Under the pieces are notes generated by a model. It saw only the letters and a program-made list of their open reading frames with translations, had not been told where the DNA came from and did no database searches. Positions 53,614 to 62,145 of a stretch of 64,000 nucleotides of DNA are shown here, piece by piece (the first letter of the stretch is position 1; the number at the start of each line of letters is the position of its first letter). A program made the position numbers and the translations under genes. The DNA is from Streptomyces sp. NBC_01750 (GTDB taxonomy: Bacteria; Actinomycetota; Actinomycetes; Streptomycetales; Streptomycetaceae). The stretch lies in NCBI RefSeq assembly GCF_035918095.1, contig NZ_CP109137.1:620001-684000 (forward strand), written 5' to 3'.

Positions 53614-55565
53614 CCACCACGGAAGACACAACGGCACACACCACCCTCACCACCGCGGGCGACAGCGGCCCCTGGCGGGATCCGGAAGCGCTGCGCACTC
53701 TGCGCAGCACATACGCCGCCGGCCGGCTGGAAGCCGAGTACGCATCGGTCCGTGCCCTGCTCGCCCGTCTGCCGGAGAGCGATCTTCCGGCGGCGGGTCA
53801 GCTGCTGGCCCGCCTCGACCGCGAGGCGGTGGGCCGGCTCCACCCGGACCTGCCGGTCGTCACCGTCGCCGTCACCGGCCAGTCCACGGTCGCACCGCTC
53901 GTCGGCCCGCTCACCGCCGAACTCGCCCGGCACGGGCTGCTGCTCGACCCGTTGGTCTCCCCCTACGGCTCGTACCTACACGACCTGCTGGGGCCCGCAG
54001 GGCCCGGCGACGGCCCCCGGCAGCCGCTGCTGACCCTGTGCCTCCTCGACCCGCACACGGTCTTCGAGCAGGTGCCCGTGCCCTGGCGGGTCGAGGACGT
54101 CGAGGCTGCGGTCCGGGAGAGACTGGCTCTCCTCGGCAAGGCCGTGAGCACCCACCAGGACGGCGGCCGGGGGCTCTTGGTACTCAACACCGTGCCACTG
54201 CTGCACCACCACACCCACCAGCTGGTCGATCTGCGCTCCCGGGCCCGGCTGGGCACGGTGTGGCGCGAGTTCAACAGCGGGCTGCTCGCCCTCGCCGGGC
54301 AGCACCCCGGGGTGGTCGTCGTCGACCTCGATCCGCTGGTGAGCCTGGGCACGCCCGCCTACGAGCCACGCACCGGCCAGTACGCCAAGGCCAGACTGGC
54401 CGAGGGACTGCTCACCGGCTATGCCAGGGAGGTCGGCCCTCTCGTGCTGGGCCGCCTGGGCAGGACCCGCAAATGCCTGGTGCTGGACCTGGACGGCACG
54501 CTGTGGGGCGGAGTGCTCGGTGAGGAGGGCCCCGACGGCATAGAACTCGGCGCCGGATTGCGCGGGGAGGCCTTCCTGGAGTTCCAGCGGGTGCTCGCCC
54601 AGCTCGGCTCGCAGGGCGTGCTGCTCGCCGTGAGCAGCAAGAACGACGCGGAGGCGGTCCGCGAGGTGCTGCGCAACCATCCATCGATGCTGCTGCACGA
54701 GGACGACTTCGTCTGTGTCAACGCCAACTGGTCGGCCAAGCACGACAATCTGCGCGACATCTCCGAGAGGCTGGGCCTTGGCCTTGACAGCTTCGTCTTC
54801 GTCGACGACAGCCTCTTCGAGTGCGGTCTGGTCAGGGAGCAACTGCCCGAGGTCGCCGTGGTCCATGTCGACCGGGAGCCGGCCCTGCATCCGTCCGCGC
54901 TGCTCGCCGACGGCTGGTTCGACCTGCCGCAGCTCACCGATGAGGACCGCGAACGGACGGGCCGCTACCGTACGGAGGCCAGGCGGCAGGAGTTCCGCGA
55001 GGACATCGGCTCCTACCAGGACTACCTGGAGGGGCTCGGAATCGAGGTCACGGTGCGGCCGGCGGCCCCGTCGGAGGTATCACGGGTTTCCCAACTCACC
55101 CTGCGCACCAACCAGTTCCACCTCGCAACCGAGCGCATGCAGGTTCCCCAGGTGCTTCAGTGGACCGCACTCCCGGGCCACAGCGCGCTCGTGGTGTCCG
55201 CCCGTGACCGGTTCGGCGACCACGGCCTCGTCGGTGCGGTGTTCCTGCGCCGCGACGCGGAGCAACTGCACATCGACAACTTCGTGCTGAGCTGCAGGGT
55301 TTTCTCCCGCGGCATCGAGAGCGGATGCCTGAGCGCGGTACTCGACCACGCCCGCGCCACCGGCGCCCGGGGCGCGACCGGCCGCTATCTGCCCACGTCC
55401 AGGAACACCGGCTTCGCCTCCTTCTACACCGACCACGGCTTCGCCCCCGCCGGGCCGGACCCGTCCGTCCCCGGCGTCGCCGTCTTCCACCACGACCTGC
55501 GCGACATCGCCCCCGCCCCCGCCCATCTGCGACTGCACACCACCTTCGAGGGAGACCGGACATGA
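53610..55565 (+). CDS. FkbH-like glyceryl-ACP synthase (HAD-IIIC)
   Basis: 651 residues, start overlapping the previous stop. Residues 75-270 form an SGNH-like N-terminal part, residues 285-430 a HAD-IIIC domain with the nucleophile aspartate in VLDLDGTLWGGVLGE (Asp293, Asp295), VSSKNDAEAVREVL and FVFVDDSLFE, and the end is an acetyltransferase-like domain (VSQLTLRTNQFHLATERM, SCRVFSRGIES). FkbH proteins take 1,3-bisphosphoglycerate, dephosphorylate it and load glyceryl on an ACP. The next gene is such an ACP. No acyl-CoA dehydrogenase or O-methyltransferase is present, which argues against methoxymalonate. Confidence 0.92.
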   Translation: MTTTEDTTAHTTLTTAGDSGPWRDPEALRTLRSTYAAGRLEAEYASVRALLARLPESDLPAAGQLLARLDREAVGRLHPDLPVVTVAVTGQSTVAPLVGPLTAELARHGLLLDPLVSPYGSYLHDLLGPAGPGDGPRQPLLTLCLLDPHTVFEQVPVPWRVEDVEAAVRERLALLGKAVSTHQDGGRGLLVLNTVPLLHHHTHQLVDLRSRARLGTVWREFNSGLLALAGQHPGVVVVDLDPLVSLGTPAYEPRTGQYAKARLAEGLLTGYAREVGPLVLGRLGRTRKCLVLDLDGTLWGGVLGEEGPDGIELGAGLRGEAFLEFQRVLAQLGSQGVLLAVSSKNDAEAVREVLRNHPSMLLHEDDFVCVNANWSAKHDNLRDISERLGLGLDSFVFVDDSLFECGLVREQLPEVAVVHVDREPALHPSALLADGWFDLPQLTDEDRERTGRYRTEARRQEFREDIGSYQDYLEGLGIEVTVRPAAPSEVSRVSQLTLRTNQFHLATERMQVPQVLQWTALPGHSALVVSARDRFGDHGLVGAVFLRRDAEQLHIDNFVLSCRVFSRGIESGCLSAVLDHARATGARGATGRYLPTSRNTGFASFYTDHGFAPAGPDPSVPGVAVFHHDLRDIAPAPAHLRLHTTFEGDRT

Positions 55566-55801
55566 CCACCGCCATCGCGGACAGCGCGGCGTTCTGCACC
55601 CTCCTGGAAGAGGAACTCGGCCTGCACATCACGCCCGAAGACCTCGACCGCCCACTGGACGAGGTCCCCGAATGGGACTCGGTGCACCTGCTGCGCCTGG
55701 TCACCGTCGTGGAAAGCCTCACCGGCCGGTCCGTGCCGGTGACCGGGCTGCTGGAGGCAGTCACCTTCCGGGAGATGTACGACGTGGTGGTCCGCACATG
55801 A
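55562..55801 (+). CDS. Acyl carrier protein for the glyceryl unit
   Basis: 79 residues, start overlapping the FkbH stop. Phosphopantetheine site Ser40 in VPEWDSVHLLRLVTVVE; helices before and after match small discrete ACPs paired with FkbH proteins. The expected cargo is D-glyceryl. Its stop region overlaps the thioesterase start (ATGA). Confidence 0.9.
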   Translation: MTTAIADSAAFCTLLEEELGLHITPEDLDRPLDEVPEWDSVHLLRLVTVVESLTGRSVPVTGLLEAVTFREMYDVVVRT

Positions 55802-56607
55802 CGACCACCGCCCCGACGTCGACGGCCTGCCTCGTCCGGGCGCCCCGCAAGGACGCCCGGCTGCGGCTGTTCTGCTTCCACCACGCGGGTGGCGGGGCCT
55901 CGTTCTTCGCCCCGTGGCCCGCCCGGGTGGCGCCCGAAATCGACGTCCTGCCGGTGCAGTTGCCCGGCCGGGAGTCACGCTACCGCGAGCCCCGCTTCCG
56001 CGATGCCCGGACGCTGGCCGAGGCCCTCGAACGCGAACTCGCCCCGTGGCTGGACCAGCCGTACGCCGTCTACGGGCACAGCATGGGCGCCCTGGTTGCC
56101 TTCGCGCTGACGGCAGCCCGAATGCGGGGCGGGGGCAGCGGGCCGCAGACGCTGTTCGTCGGCGCCTACGGTGCCCCGCACCTCACTCCGCCGCTGCCGC
56201 CGGCCGACCGGTACGCGGACGTGGAACTCGCCCGCTTCCTGGTGGGCATCGGAGGGCTGAGCCCACAGTTCCTCGGCCGGGACGACTGGCTGCGGGCCCT
56301 GCTTCCGATCGTCCGGGACGACTTGCGGATCTGCGCCAGCCACCAGCAGGCGGGGCTGCCTGATCCGGACGACGAGGAGGCGGGGCTGCCGCTCGACATC
56401 CACGCCTTCGCCGGTGAGGACGACCGGCTCGTGAACCCCGGCGCCGTGTGGTCCTGGGAGCAGTACGCCCAGCACTTCCGCATGTCCACCGTACCGGGCG
56501 GCCACTTCTTCCCGCGCGAGGAGCCCGGACCGTTCTTCGACGTACTCAACCGCTCGCTGGCCGAGATCATCACGGAGCGGGGGGAACCACACGGGGAACC
56601 TGTGTGA
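55798..56607 (+). CDS. Type II thioesterase
   Basis: 269 residues, coupled to the ACP. Alpha/beta hydrolase of the RifR/GrsT class: LFCFHHAGGGASFF, LPVQLPGRESRY, Ser95 in VYGHSMGALVAF, the acid in FAGEDDRLV and His in VPGGHFFPRE. It clears wrongly loaded ACPs or releases chains. Last gene of the rightward operon; its final 38 bases overlap the end of the convergent MBL gene. Confidence 0.9.
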   Translation: MTTTAPTSTACLVRAPRKDARLRLFCFHHAGGGASFFAPWPARVAPEIDVLPVQLPGRESRYREPRFRDARTLAEALERELAPWLDQPYAVYGHSMGALVAFALTAARMRGGGSGPQTLFVGAYGAPHLTPPLPPADRYADVELARFLVGIGGLSPQFLGRDDWLRALLPIVRDDLRICASHQQAGLPDPDDEEAGLPLDIHAFAGEDDRLVNPGAVWSWEQYAQHFRMSTVPGGHFFPREEPGPFFDVLNRSLAEIITERGEPHGEPV

Positions 56608-57424
56608 TCCGGCGTGCGCTCTCCTCGGCGTTCTTCTCGTACCTCGCGCGCTGGTCGTGGATGCCGGGCATGACCCACAGCGGGCGTGCCGAACCGTCCG
56701 CGAAGACAAGCCCGTCGGCGTCGGGCCGCAGCCCCGTCACGGTCAGCGCGAACGGCTCGAGGTAGTCGATCTCATTGGCGGCGGTGAGGCGGAAGGGGCG
56801 GTCGTGGCCGGGGTAAATGACATCCGCCAGATCGACGACCCGTTCGATGCTGCGTGATGCCTGCTCGGCGTCCCAGAAGACGAGTGGGTTGCGGCGCGTC
56901 CGGGCGACGTAGGCGAAGTGCAGTGCGTCGCCGGTGATCGCGCTCCGCCCTGCGTCGGTGTCCACCAGCACCCCGATGCTGCCGGGCGAATGCCCCGGCA
57001 GGCCGACAACGGTCACACCGGGGATGATGGCTTCTCCGTCCGCGACCTCGCGGACGGAGAGTTGTTCGAGCAGCAGCCCGGTCCACGCGGGAGTGGCCCA
57101 GTCGCTGGTGTGCGGTGTGTGGGCGTACCGCCGCTCGTCGGCGTGGATCAGCAGAGTCGCCCGCGGGAACAGATCGATGTTCTGTACGTGGTCCCAGTGG
57201 GCGTGGGTGAGCACCACGGTGTCGATGTCCGCCGCGGTCAGCCCGCGGGCGGCGAGTGCGTCCCACAGGTGGGGACGCCTCCCGACGTGCGCGGCGTCGA
57301 CGAGGATGTTCCGCTCGCGCCCCGCGGCGTCGGTTCCGCGGACCAGGAAGACTCCGCAGAAGGCGGGATAGCCCTGGTCCGTGTCGATGGCGAAGCCGGG
57401 CAGGAGAATGTCGATCGTCGGCAT
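56570..57424 (-). CDS. Metallo-beta-lactamase-fold lactonase-like protein
   Basis: 284 residues from ATG 57424. The zinc motif is LTHAHWDHVQN (HxHxDH), with further ligands in GLPGHSPGS and TGDALHF and the last in YPGHDRPF. The layout (LLPGFAIDTDQGYPAFCGVF at the start) resembles N-acyl homoserine lactonases such as AttM. It is the last gene of the leftward catabolic operon and overlaps the thioesterase end. A lactone made by the neighbouring pathway is a possible substrate; this is inference. Confidence 0.82.
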   Translation of the reverse strand: MPTIDILLPGFAIDTDQGYPAFCGVFLVRGTDAAGRERNILVDAAHVGRRPHLWDALAARGLTAADIDTVVLTHAHWDHVQNIDLFPRATLLIHADERRYAHTPHTSDWATPAWTGLLLEQLSVREVADGEAIIPGVTVVGLPGHSPGSIGVLVDTDAGRSAITGDALHFAYVARTRRNPLVFWDAEQASRSIERVVDLADVIYPGHDRPFRLTAANEIDYLEPFALTVTGLRPDADGLVFADGSARPLWVMPGIHDQRARYEKNAEESARRITQVPRVVPPAP

Positions 57425-57502
57425 GGAACTCCCTTGTCGCTGGCTGCTGTCGGTGGTCTGCAGGTGTGGTCCGGATCAGTGGTCCGGATCAGTGATTTCG
57501 GG

Positions 57503-59473
57503 TCAGTGGTCCGGCGCTTCGGGGACGACGGTGCGGAGTGCTTCGAGGCTCCGGGGATTCACGAGAGTGGACAGGTCGCCGGGCGGATCGCCGGTGACGC
57601 AGTCGCGGATCAGGCGCCGCATCACCTTTCCGGTACGGGTCCTGGGCAGTTCGGGCAGTGCGATCACGCGGCCGGGCCGGAAGGCGTGCCCGAGCGCTTC
57701 GGCCACCCGTTCCCGGATCCGGTCCGCGTCCGCCGCGGCAAGCGGGCCACGCGAGGGCACCACGAAGCACCAGAGGACTTCCCCCTTGATACGGTGCGGC
57801 ACCCCGACGGCCGCGGCCTCGGCCACAGCCGGGTCCCCGAGAACGGCCTCTTCGACCTCGGCGGGCCCGAGCCGCTTGCCCGCCACCTTGATGACATCGT
57901 CCAGCCGGCCGTGCAGGAACCACTCATCGCCCACACGGGAGGCGAGGTCGCCGTGGGACCAGCGCCCGGGCCGCCGGCTGAAGTACGTATGGGCGAAACG
58001 CTCCGGCGCCCGCCACAATCCACGGGTCATCCCCGGCCAGGATCGCCGGACCACCAGCTCTCCCAGTTCTCCCGCGGCGACCTCGGTGCCGTCGGCGTCG
58101 ACGACGGCGGCATCGATGCCCAGGCAGGGGCCGGCGAAGCTGCAGGGCGACTGCGGCACGGTGGGCGAGGATCCCAGGAGCGACCCGCCGACCTCCGTAC
58201 CTCCGCTGATGTTGATCACGGGGCAGCGCCGGCCGCCGAACTCCGCGAAATACCAGTGCCAGGCGTCCTCGGTCCACGGTTCCCCGGTGGAACCCAGAAT
58301 CCTCAGCCGGGAGGGGGCCGGCGGGGCAACCGCGGCGGGGTCTCGCGTCATCATCGTCCGCGACAGACTGGGCGAGCTGCCGAAGACCGTCACCCGGTGG
58401 TCGTCCAGCAGCCGCCACAGCCGGGCGGGGTCCGGATGGTCGATCGCGCCCTCGTACGCCAGGACGCAGGCGCCCGCGAGGGTACAGCCGACGGCGACGA
58501 GCGGAAACATGATCCAGCCGGGGTCGGTGACCCAGAAGGCCACATCGTCCGGGCGGACGTCGAGGTTGTAGCGGACTTCCGAACCGACCTGCAGCGGAAA
58601 TCCGCCGTGGGTGTGAACCGCGCCCTTGGGCCGGCCGGTGGTGCCGGAGGTGTGCATGAGGAGGAAGGGGGCGCTGCCGGGGAGCGAGAGGATCGCGGCC
58701 GGCTCCGCAGCGACCAGTCGGTCCCAGCTCGTGGCCGCCGGGCGGGGCGACCGCGCGTCGTCCGTCGGTTCGACCGCCGACTCGACCGTCGACTCCTCGT
58801 CGACGACGACGAGATGGCGTACTGCGGGCACCTTCTCCGCCGCCGTACGGGCGACCGCCTCCATGTCGTGCCGGGCGCCGCGACGGGTCGTGGCGGCGGC
58901 AGTGACGAGCACCGGCGCCTCGGCGTCGGCCAGCCGTACGGCGAGCGCCTCGGAGCCGAACCCGGAGAACATCGGCACCAGTACGGCTCCGATGCGGGCG
59001 CAGGCGAAGAGCAGCACGAAGGCCTCGGGACCGGGCGGCAGAAATGCCGCCACCCGGTCCCCCACCCCCACCCCGAGGCCGCGCAGCCCGGTGGCGACCC
59101 GGGCGCTCAGCTGCGCCACCTCGCCGTAGCCGAGCCGGCCGCCGGACCCGTCCTCACGCTCCCAGCGCAACGCGACGGCGTCACCACGCCCCTCCCGCAC
59201 ATGGCGTTCGAGGCAGGAGTCGACAAGATTCGTGCGACCGCCCGGAAACCAGCGCGTGGCGGCGATACCACCGCTGTCGTCGCAGGTGCGCAGCGGCGGT
59301 TCGTGCCAGACGATGCCGATGTCACGAGCGGCGTTGGACCAGTACCACTCCGGATCGGCGACGGAACGGCCGTGCAGCTCGCGATATCCGTCGATGCGAT
59401 GGGCGCGGCAGAACGCGGCGACATTGCTGTGCTCGGTCAACTCCCGGCTCGGGGACCACACATGCTCGCCCAT
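57503..59473 (-). CDS. Acetoacetyl-CoA synthetase-like acyl-CoA ligase
   Basis: 656 residues from ATG 59473, overlapping the thiolase stop. N-terminal ACAS_N-type region (SNVAAFCRAHRIDGYRELHG, DPEWYWSNAARDIGI), P-loop LMHTSGTTGRPKGAVHTHGG, GGTEVGGS, HGDLASRVGDEWFLHGRLDD, KVAGKRLGPAEVEE and the catalytic lysine in RTRTGKVMRRLIR. It makes an acyl-CoA from a short or beta-keto acid and ATP. With the thiolase before it, it could turn a 3-oxo acid into acyl-CoA units. Confidence 0.88.
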   Translation of the reverse strand: MGEHVWSPSRELTEHSNVAAFCRAHRIDGYRELHGRSVADPEWYWSNAARDIGIVWHEPPLRTCDDSGGIAATRWFPGGRTNLVDSCLERHVREGRGDAVALRWEREDGSGGRLGYGEVAQLSARVATGLRGLGVGVGDRVAAFLPPGPEAFVLLFACARIGAVLVPMFSGFGSEALAVRLADAEAPVLVTAAATTRRGARHDMEAVARTAAEKVPAVRHLVVVDEESTVESAVEPTDDARSPRPAATSWDRLVAAEPAAILSLPGSAPFLLMHTSGTTGRPKGAVHTHGGFPLQVGSEVRYNLDVRPDDVAFWVTDPGWIMFPLVAVGCTLAGACVLAYEGAIDHPDPARLWRLLDDHRVTVFGSSPSLSRTMMTRDPAAVAPPAPSRLRILGSTGEPWTEDAWHWYFAEFGGRRCPVINISGGTEVGGSLLGSSPTVPQSPCSFAGPCLGIDAAVVDADGTEVAAGELGELVVRRSWPGMTRGLWRAPERFAHTYFSRRPGRWSHGDLASRVGDEWFLHGRLDDVIKVAGKRLGPAEVEEAVLGDPAVAEAAAVGVPHRIKGEVLWCFVVPSRGPLAAADADRIRERVAEALGHAFRPGRVIALPELPRTRTGKVMRRLIRDCVTGDPPGDLSTLVNPRSLEALRTVVPEAPDH

Positions 59474-60645
59474 CAGGCACTCCCCGGGTTCTCGATCAGC
59501 GCAGCGATGCCCTGGCCGCCTCCGATGCACATGGCGATCACGGCGAACCGCCCGCCGGTACGGCGCAGTTCGTGCGCCGCCTTGAGCAGCAGGATCGTGC
59601 CCGTGGCACCGATGGGGTGTCCGAGTGCGATCGCCCCTCCGTTCGGATTGACCCGGTCGGGCTCGAGCTTGAGGTCGTCCATCACGGCCAGGACCTGGGC
59701 GGCGAAGGCCTCGTTGAGCTCGATCACCTGGATGTCGTCGAGGAAGAGGCCGGTGCGCCGCAGCAGTTTCCTGATGGCCTCGGCGGGCGCGAACCCCATG
59801 ATTTCCGGTTCGAGAGCAGTGACGACCGTGTCGCGCAGCCAGCACAAGGGGGAGGTTCCGTGGGTGAGATCAGCACCGCGCATCAGCACCACGGCGGCGG
59901 CACCGTCATTGAGCCCGGCCGAGTTGCCCGCGGTGATCGTGCCGTCCTCGGTGAACGCGGGAGCGAGCGCCTCGAGTTTCCGCAGCGTGGTGCCGGGGCG
60001 CGGGTGTTCGTCCTGCCCGACGGCGCCGTCCACAGTGATCACGGGCACGATCTGGTCGGCGAACCGCCCCTCCGCGAGGGCCACGGCGGCGCGGCGCTGA
60101 CTCTCGGCGGCCCAGCGGTCCTGGCGCTCCCGGGAGATGGAGAACCGTCGCGCCACGCACTCACCCGTCATACCCATCGGGGCGTGCGCGAACGGGTCGG
60201 TGACCAGCGAGACCGTGCCGTCGATCCGGTGCTGCCCGAAGAGTTCGTCGGGGGCCCGTTCGCTGTAGTCGAGCAGCGGTTGGCGGGTCATCGACTCGTT
60301 GCCGCCGGCCACCATGATCTCGGCCTCGCCGAGGGCGAGTGTCTGTGCGGCGGACCAGACGGCCTGGACACCGGACCCGCACAGCCGGTTGACGTTGTAC
60401 GCACGGACGTGGACCGGCAGTCCGGCGGCCAGGGCCGCGCGCCGGGCATTGAACGCGTCCGGCCCCACCTGTCCCACGCAGCCCAGGACCACTTCGTCGA
60501 CGGCGTACAGCTCGACGCCGGCGCGCACCATCGCTTCCTGGATCACCAGGGCCCCCAGCCGGTGCGCGGGAACCGAACGCAGCGCGCCCCGGTACCGCCC
60601 CACGGGCGTACGAGCCCCCTGGACAACGGCGATGTCGGACAGCAT
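59473..60645 (-). CDS. Acetyl-CoA acyltransferase (thiolase)
   Basis: 390 residues from ATG 60645, overlapping the carrier gene stop. Nucleophile Cys89 in VNRLCGSGVQAV, ELNEAFAAQVLAV, GHPIGATG with the active His, and the second catalytic Cys in CIGGGQG. It splits a 3-oxoacyl-CoA with CoA, or runs in reverse. Middle of a tightly coupled operon (MFS, thiolase, ligase). Confidence 0.92.
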   Translation of the reverse strand: MLSDIAVVQGARTPVGRYRGALRSVPAHRLGALVIQEAMVRAGVELYAVDEVVLGCVGQVGPDAFNARRAALAAGLPVHVRAYNVNRLCGSGVQAVWSAAQTLALGEAEIMVAGGNESMTRQPLLDYSERAPDELFGQHRIDGTVSLVTDPFAHAPMGMTGECVARRFSISRERQDRWAAESQRRAAVALAEGRFADQIVPVITVDGAVGQDEHPRPGTTLRKLEALAPAFTEDGTITAGNSAGLNDGAAAVVLMRGADLTHGTSPLCWLRDTVVTALEPEIMGFAPAEAIRKLLRRTGLFLDDIQVIELNEAFAAQVLAVMDDLKLEPDRVNPNGGAIALGHPIGATGTILLLKAAHELRRTGGRFAVIAMCIGGGQGIAALIENPGSA

Positions 60646-61982
60646 CAGAAATCACTCCTTCGCTGAGTACCCAGCAACTGGGCGTCCCGGTCGGGCCGTA
60701 CGAGAAGCATCGAGATCACACCGCCGGCGATCAGCAGCCAGGCCGCGAGGTCGAAGGCCCGGCCGTACCCCAGGGCCTCACTCGGCGCCGCATCGATGAT
60801 CCGGCCGGTGACGTACGGTGCGAGCAGACTGGAGAGGGCGGCAAGCGCGTACGACAGGCCCAGGGCGGCGCTGCGCCGTCCGGGCGGGCAGATGTCCGCG
60901 ATGGCCGAGTTGGTCAGCGGCGTCTGCCCGTTGCCGGCGGAGAAGGCCACCACCAGCGGCAGCAGGAGGGTGACGCCGGGCCCCGCGCGGGTGGTCAGCA
61001 GCAGGCAGGCCCCGGCGAGCAGGGGCAGCAGTGCGCCGAGCAGTCCCTGGGCGACCCGTGCGGTGGTGCCCCGGCGCAGCAGCCGCTGGGCGACGATTCC
61101 GGAGGTGAGGACGAGGACGGCCATGGACAGTGCGGGCAGCCCGAGGATCCCGCTGATCTCCGCGTCGCTGAATCCCGCCTGTTCCTCCAGGAACAACGGC
61201 AGCCAGGCGAACCCGATGGCCAGGGTCCACATCACGGTGAAGGCGGAGAACGTGGCCCCGAGCCAGGTGCCGGTGGTGACGATGCGCCGGAAGGGCACCT
61301 CGCCGTCAGCCGCGCCCGGTACAGCCCCGGACACGGCATCCCCGACCGCGGCGGTGGCGTCCAGGCGTGCGGCGTACGGTCCGCTTCCGCCGAGCCGTAA
61401 CCAGGCAAGCATCCAGAGGATCCCGATCCCGCCCAGCAGACCGAACGAGGCGCGCCACCCGAGAGTGTTGCTGACCAGAATGACGAGGGGGGCGGCCACG
61501 ACGGTGCCGCCCGCACCCCCGGCGACCACCACGGCGGAGGGCAGTGACCGCTCCTTGCCCGGAAACCAGGTGAACGCCGTGTAGTTGGCCAGCGGATACC
61601 CCGGCCCCTCGCCCGCGCCGAGCACCACACGGGTGGCGACGAGAGCGCCGAAGCCCGCCGCGGGCAGCAGAATCGGGAGCTGCGCGGCGGCCCAGACCAA
61701 CGCGAGCGCGGCGAGCAGCGGCCGGGTACGGATCCGGTCGCCGAGGAAGCCGACCGCGACTGCCGAGACACTGAACAGCAGGTAGAAGCTGCCGGCGACG
61801 GTACCGAACTCGGTCGCGGTGAGACCGAGTTCGTCCCTGATCGGGTCCGCGGTGAGGCCGAGTACGGCCTTGTCCGCGGCGTTGATCACGATGAAGAGCG
61901 CCAGCACGACCAGGACGGTGCGGGCGCGTCGGCGGGTGCCGTCGGCCGTACTGCCGGGGTGCACGCCGGCTTCGAGTCCCAT
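60645..61982 (-). CDS. MFS carrier of the anion:cation symporter type, with a TTA codon
   Basis: 445 residues from ATG 61982, which overlaps the stop of a 25-codon upstream ORF. Twelve helices; helix 1 INAADKAVLGLTADPI, motif A VGFLGDRIRTRPLLA, and GAGEGPGYPLANYTAFTWFP resemble ACS-family carriers for organic acids (sugar acids, phthalate, hydroxyphenylacetate). It probably imports an acid for the thiolase/ligase pair. Leucine in AWLRLGG is encoded by TTA (61398-61400), so this operon depends on bldA at its first large gene. Confidence 0.88.
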   Translation of the reverse strand: MGLEAGVHPGSTADGTRRRARTVLVVLALFIVINAADKAVLGLTADPIRDELGLTATEFGTVAGSFYLLFSVSAVAVGFLGDRIRTRPLLAALALVWAAAQLPILLPAAGFGALVATRVVLGAGEGPGYPLANYTAFTWFPGKERSLPSAVVVAGGAGGTVVAAPLVILVSNTLGWRASFGLLGGIGILWMLAWLRLGGSGPYAARLDATAAVGDAVSGAVPGAADGEVPFRRIVTTGTWLGATFSAFTVMWTLAIGFAWLPLFLEEQAGFSDAEISGILGLPALSMAVLVLTSGIVAQRLLRRGTTARVAQGLLGALLPLLAGACLLLTTRAGPGVTLLLPLVVAFSAGNGQTPLTNSAIADICPPGRRSAALGLSYALAALSSLLAPYVTGRIIDAAPSEALGYGRAFDLAAWLLIAGGVISMLLVRPDRDAQLLGTQRRSDF

Positions 61983-62056
61983 CACGAGGCCAGTCGCTCG
62001 TCCGGCCGGTCGTCCGGCCGGTCGGTGAACGCCTTGTCGTCGAAAAGGAACTTCAT
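61982..62056 (-). CDS. 24-residue leader ORF, N-terminal relic of a hydrolase
   Basis: Sequence MKFLFDDKAFTDRPDD then RPDERLAS, from ATG 62056 with GGGAGG seven bases upstream. Its first ten residues match the start of the alpha/beta hydrolase at 43836 (MKFLFDDPAF) in nine positions. It then runs into a short repeat (RPDD, RPDE) and ends by overlapping the MFS start (ATGA). It reads as the 5' end of a hydrolase gene lost by internal deletion, whose ribosome site now drives the operon by coupling. A regulatory peptide is the alternative. Confidence 0.6.
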   Translation of the reverse strand: MKFLFDDKAFTDRPDDRPDERLAS

Positions 62057-62076
62057 CAGGGACCCTCCCATCGGAA

Positions 62077-62094
62077 CGGAACGGCACCGTTCCG
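62077..62094. promoter_or_regulatory. TetR operator copy 1
   Basis: CGGAACGG-CA-CCGTTCCG, perfect 8-bp arms, with an extra CGGAACGG half-site just to the left. It lies 20 bp from the start of the leftward operon. Confidence 0.75.
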
Positions 62095-62125
62095 AAGCAT
62101 TGCGCGGAACGTACACCGGGAATTG

Positions 62126-62145
62126 ACGGAACGCAACCGTTCCGT
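62126..62145. promoter_or_regulatory. TetR operator copy 2
   Basis: ACGGAACG-CAAC-CGTTCCGT, 8-bp arms, with an extra TTCCGT half-site to the right, mirror-image to copy 1. It lies 19 bp before the tetR ATG and should give autorepression. Confidence 0.75.

Noticed and set aside
53610..55801. FkbH and ACP as methoxymalonyl-ACP makers
   Set aside because: No acyl-CoA dehydrogenases and no O-methyltransferase in the cluster; the PKS acyltransferase has a malonyl signature. Glyceryl for a tetronate fits better.
56918..60100. 1060-residue rightward open frame
   Set aside because: Antisense to the MBL, ligase and thiolase genes, which have clear motifs. High GC keeps antisense frames open.
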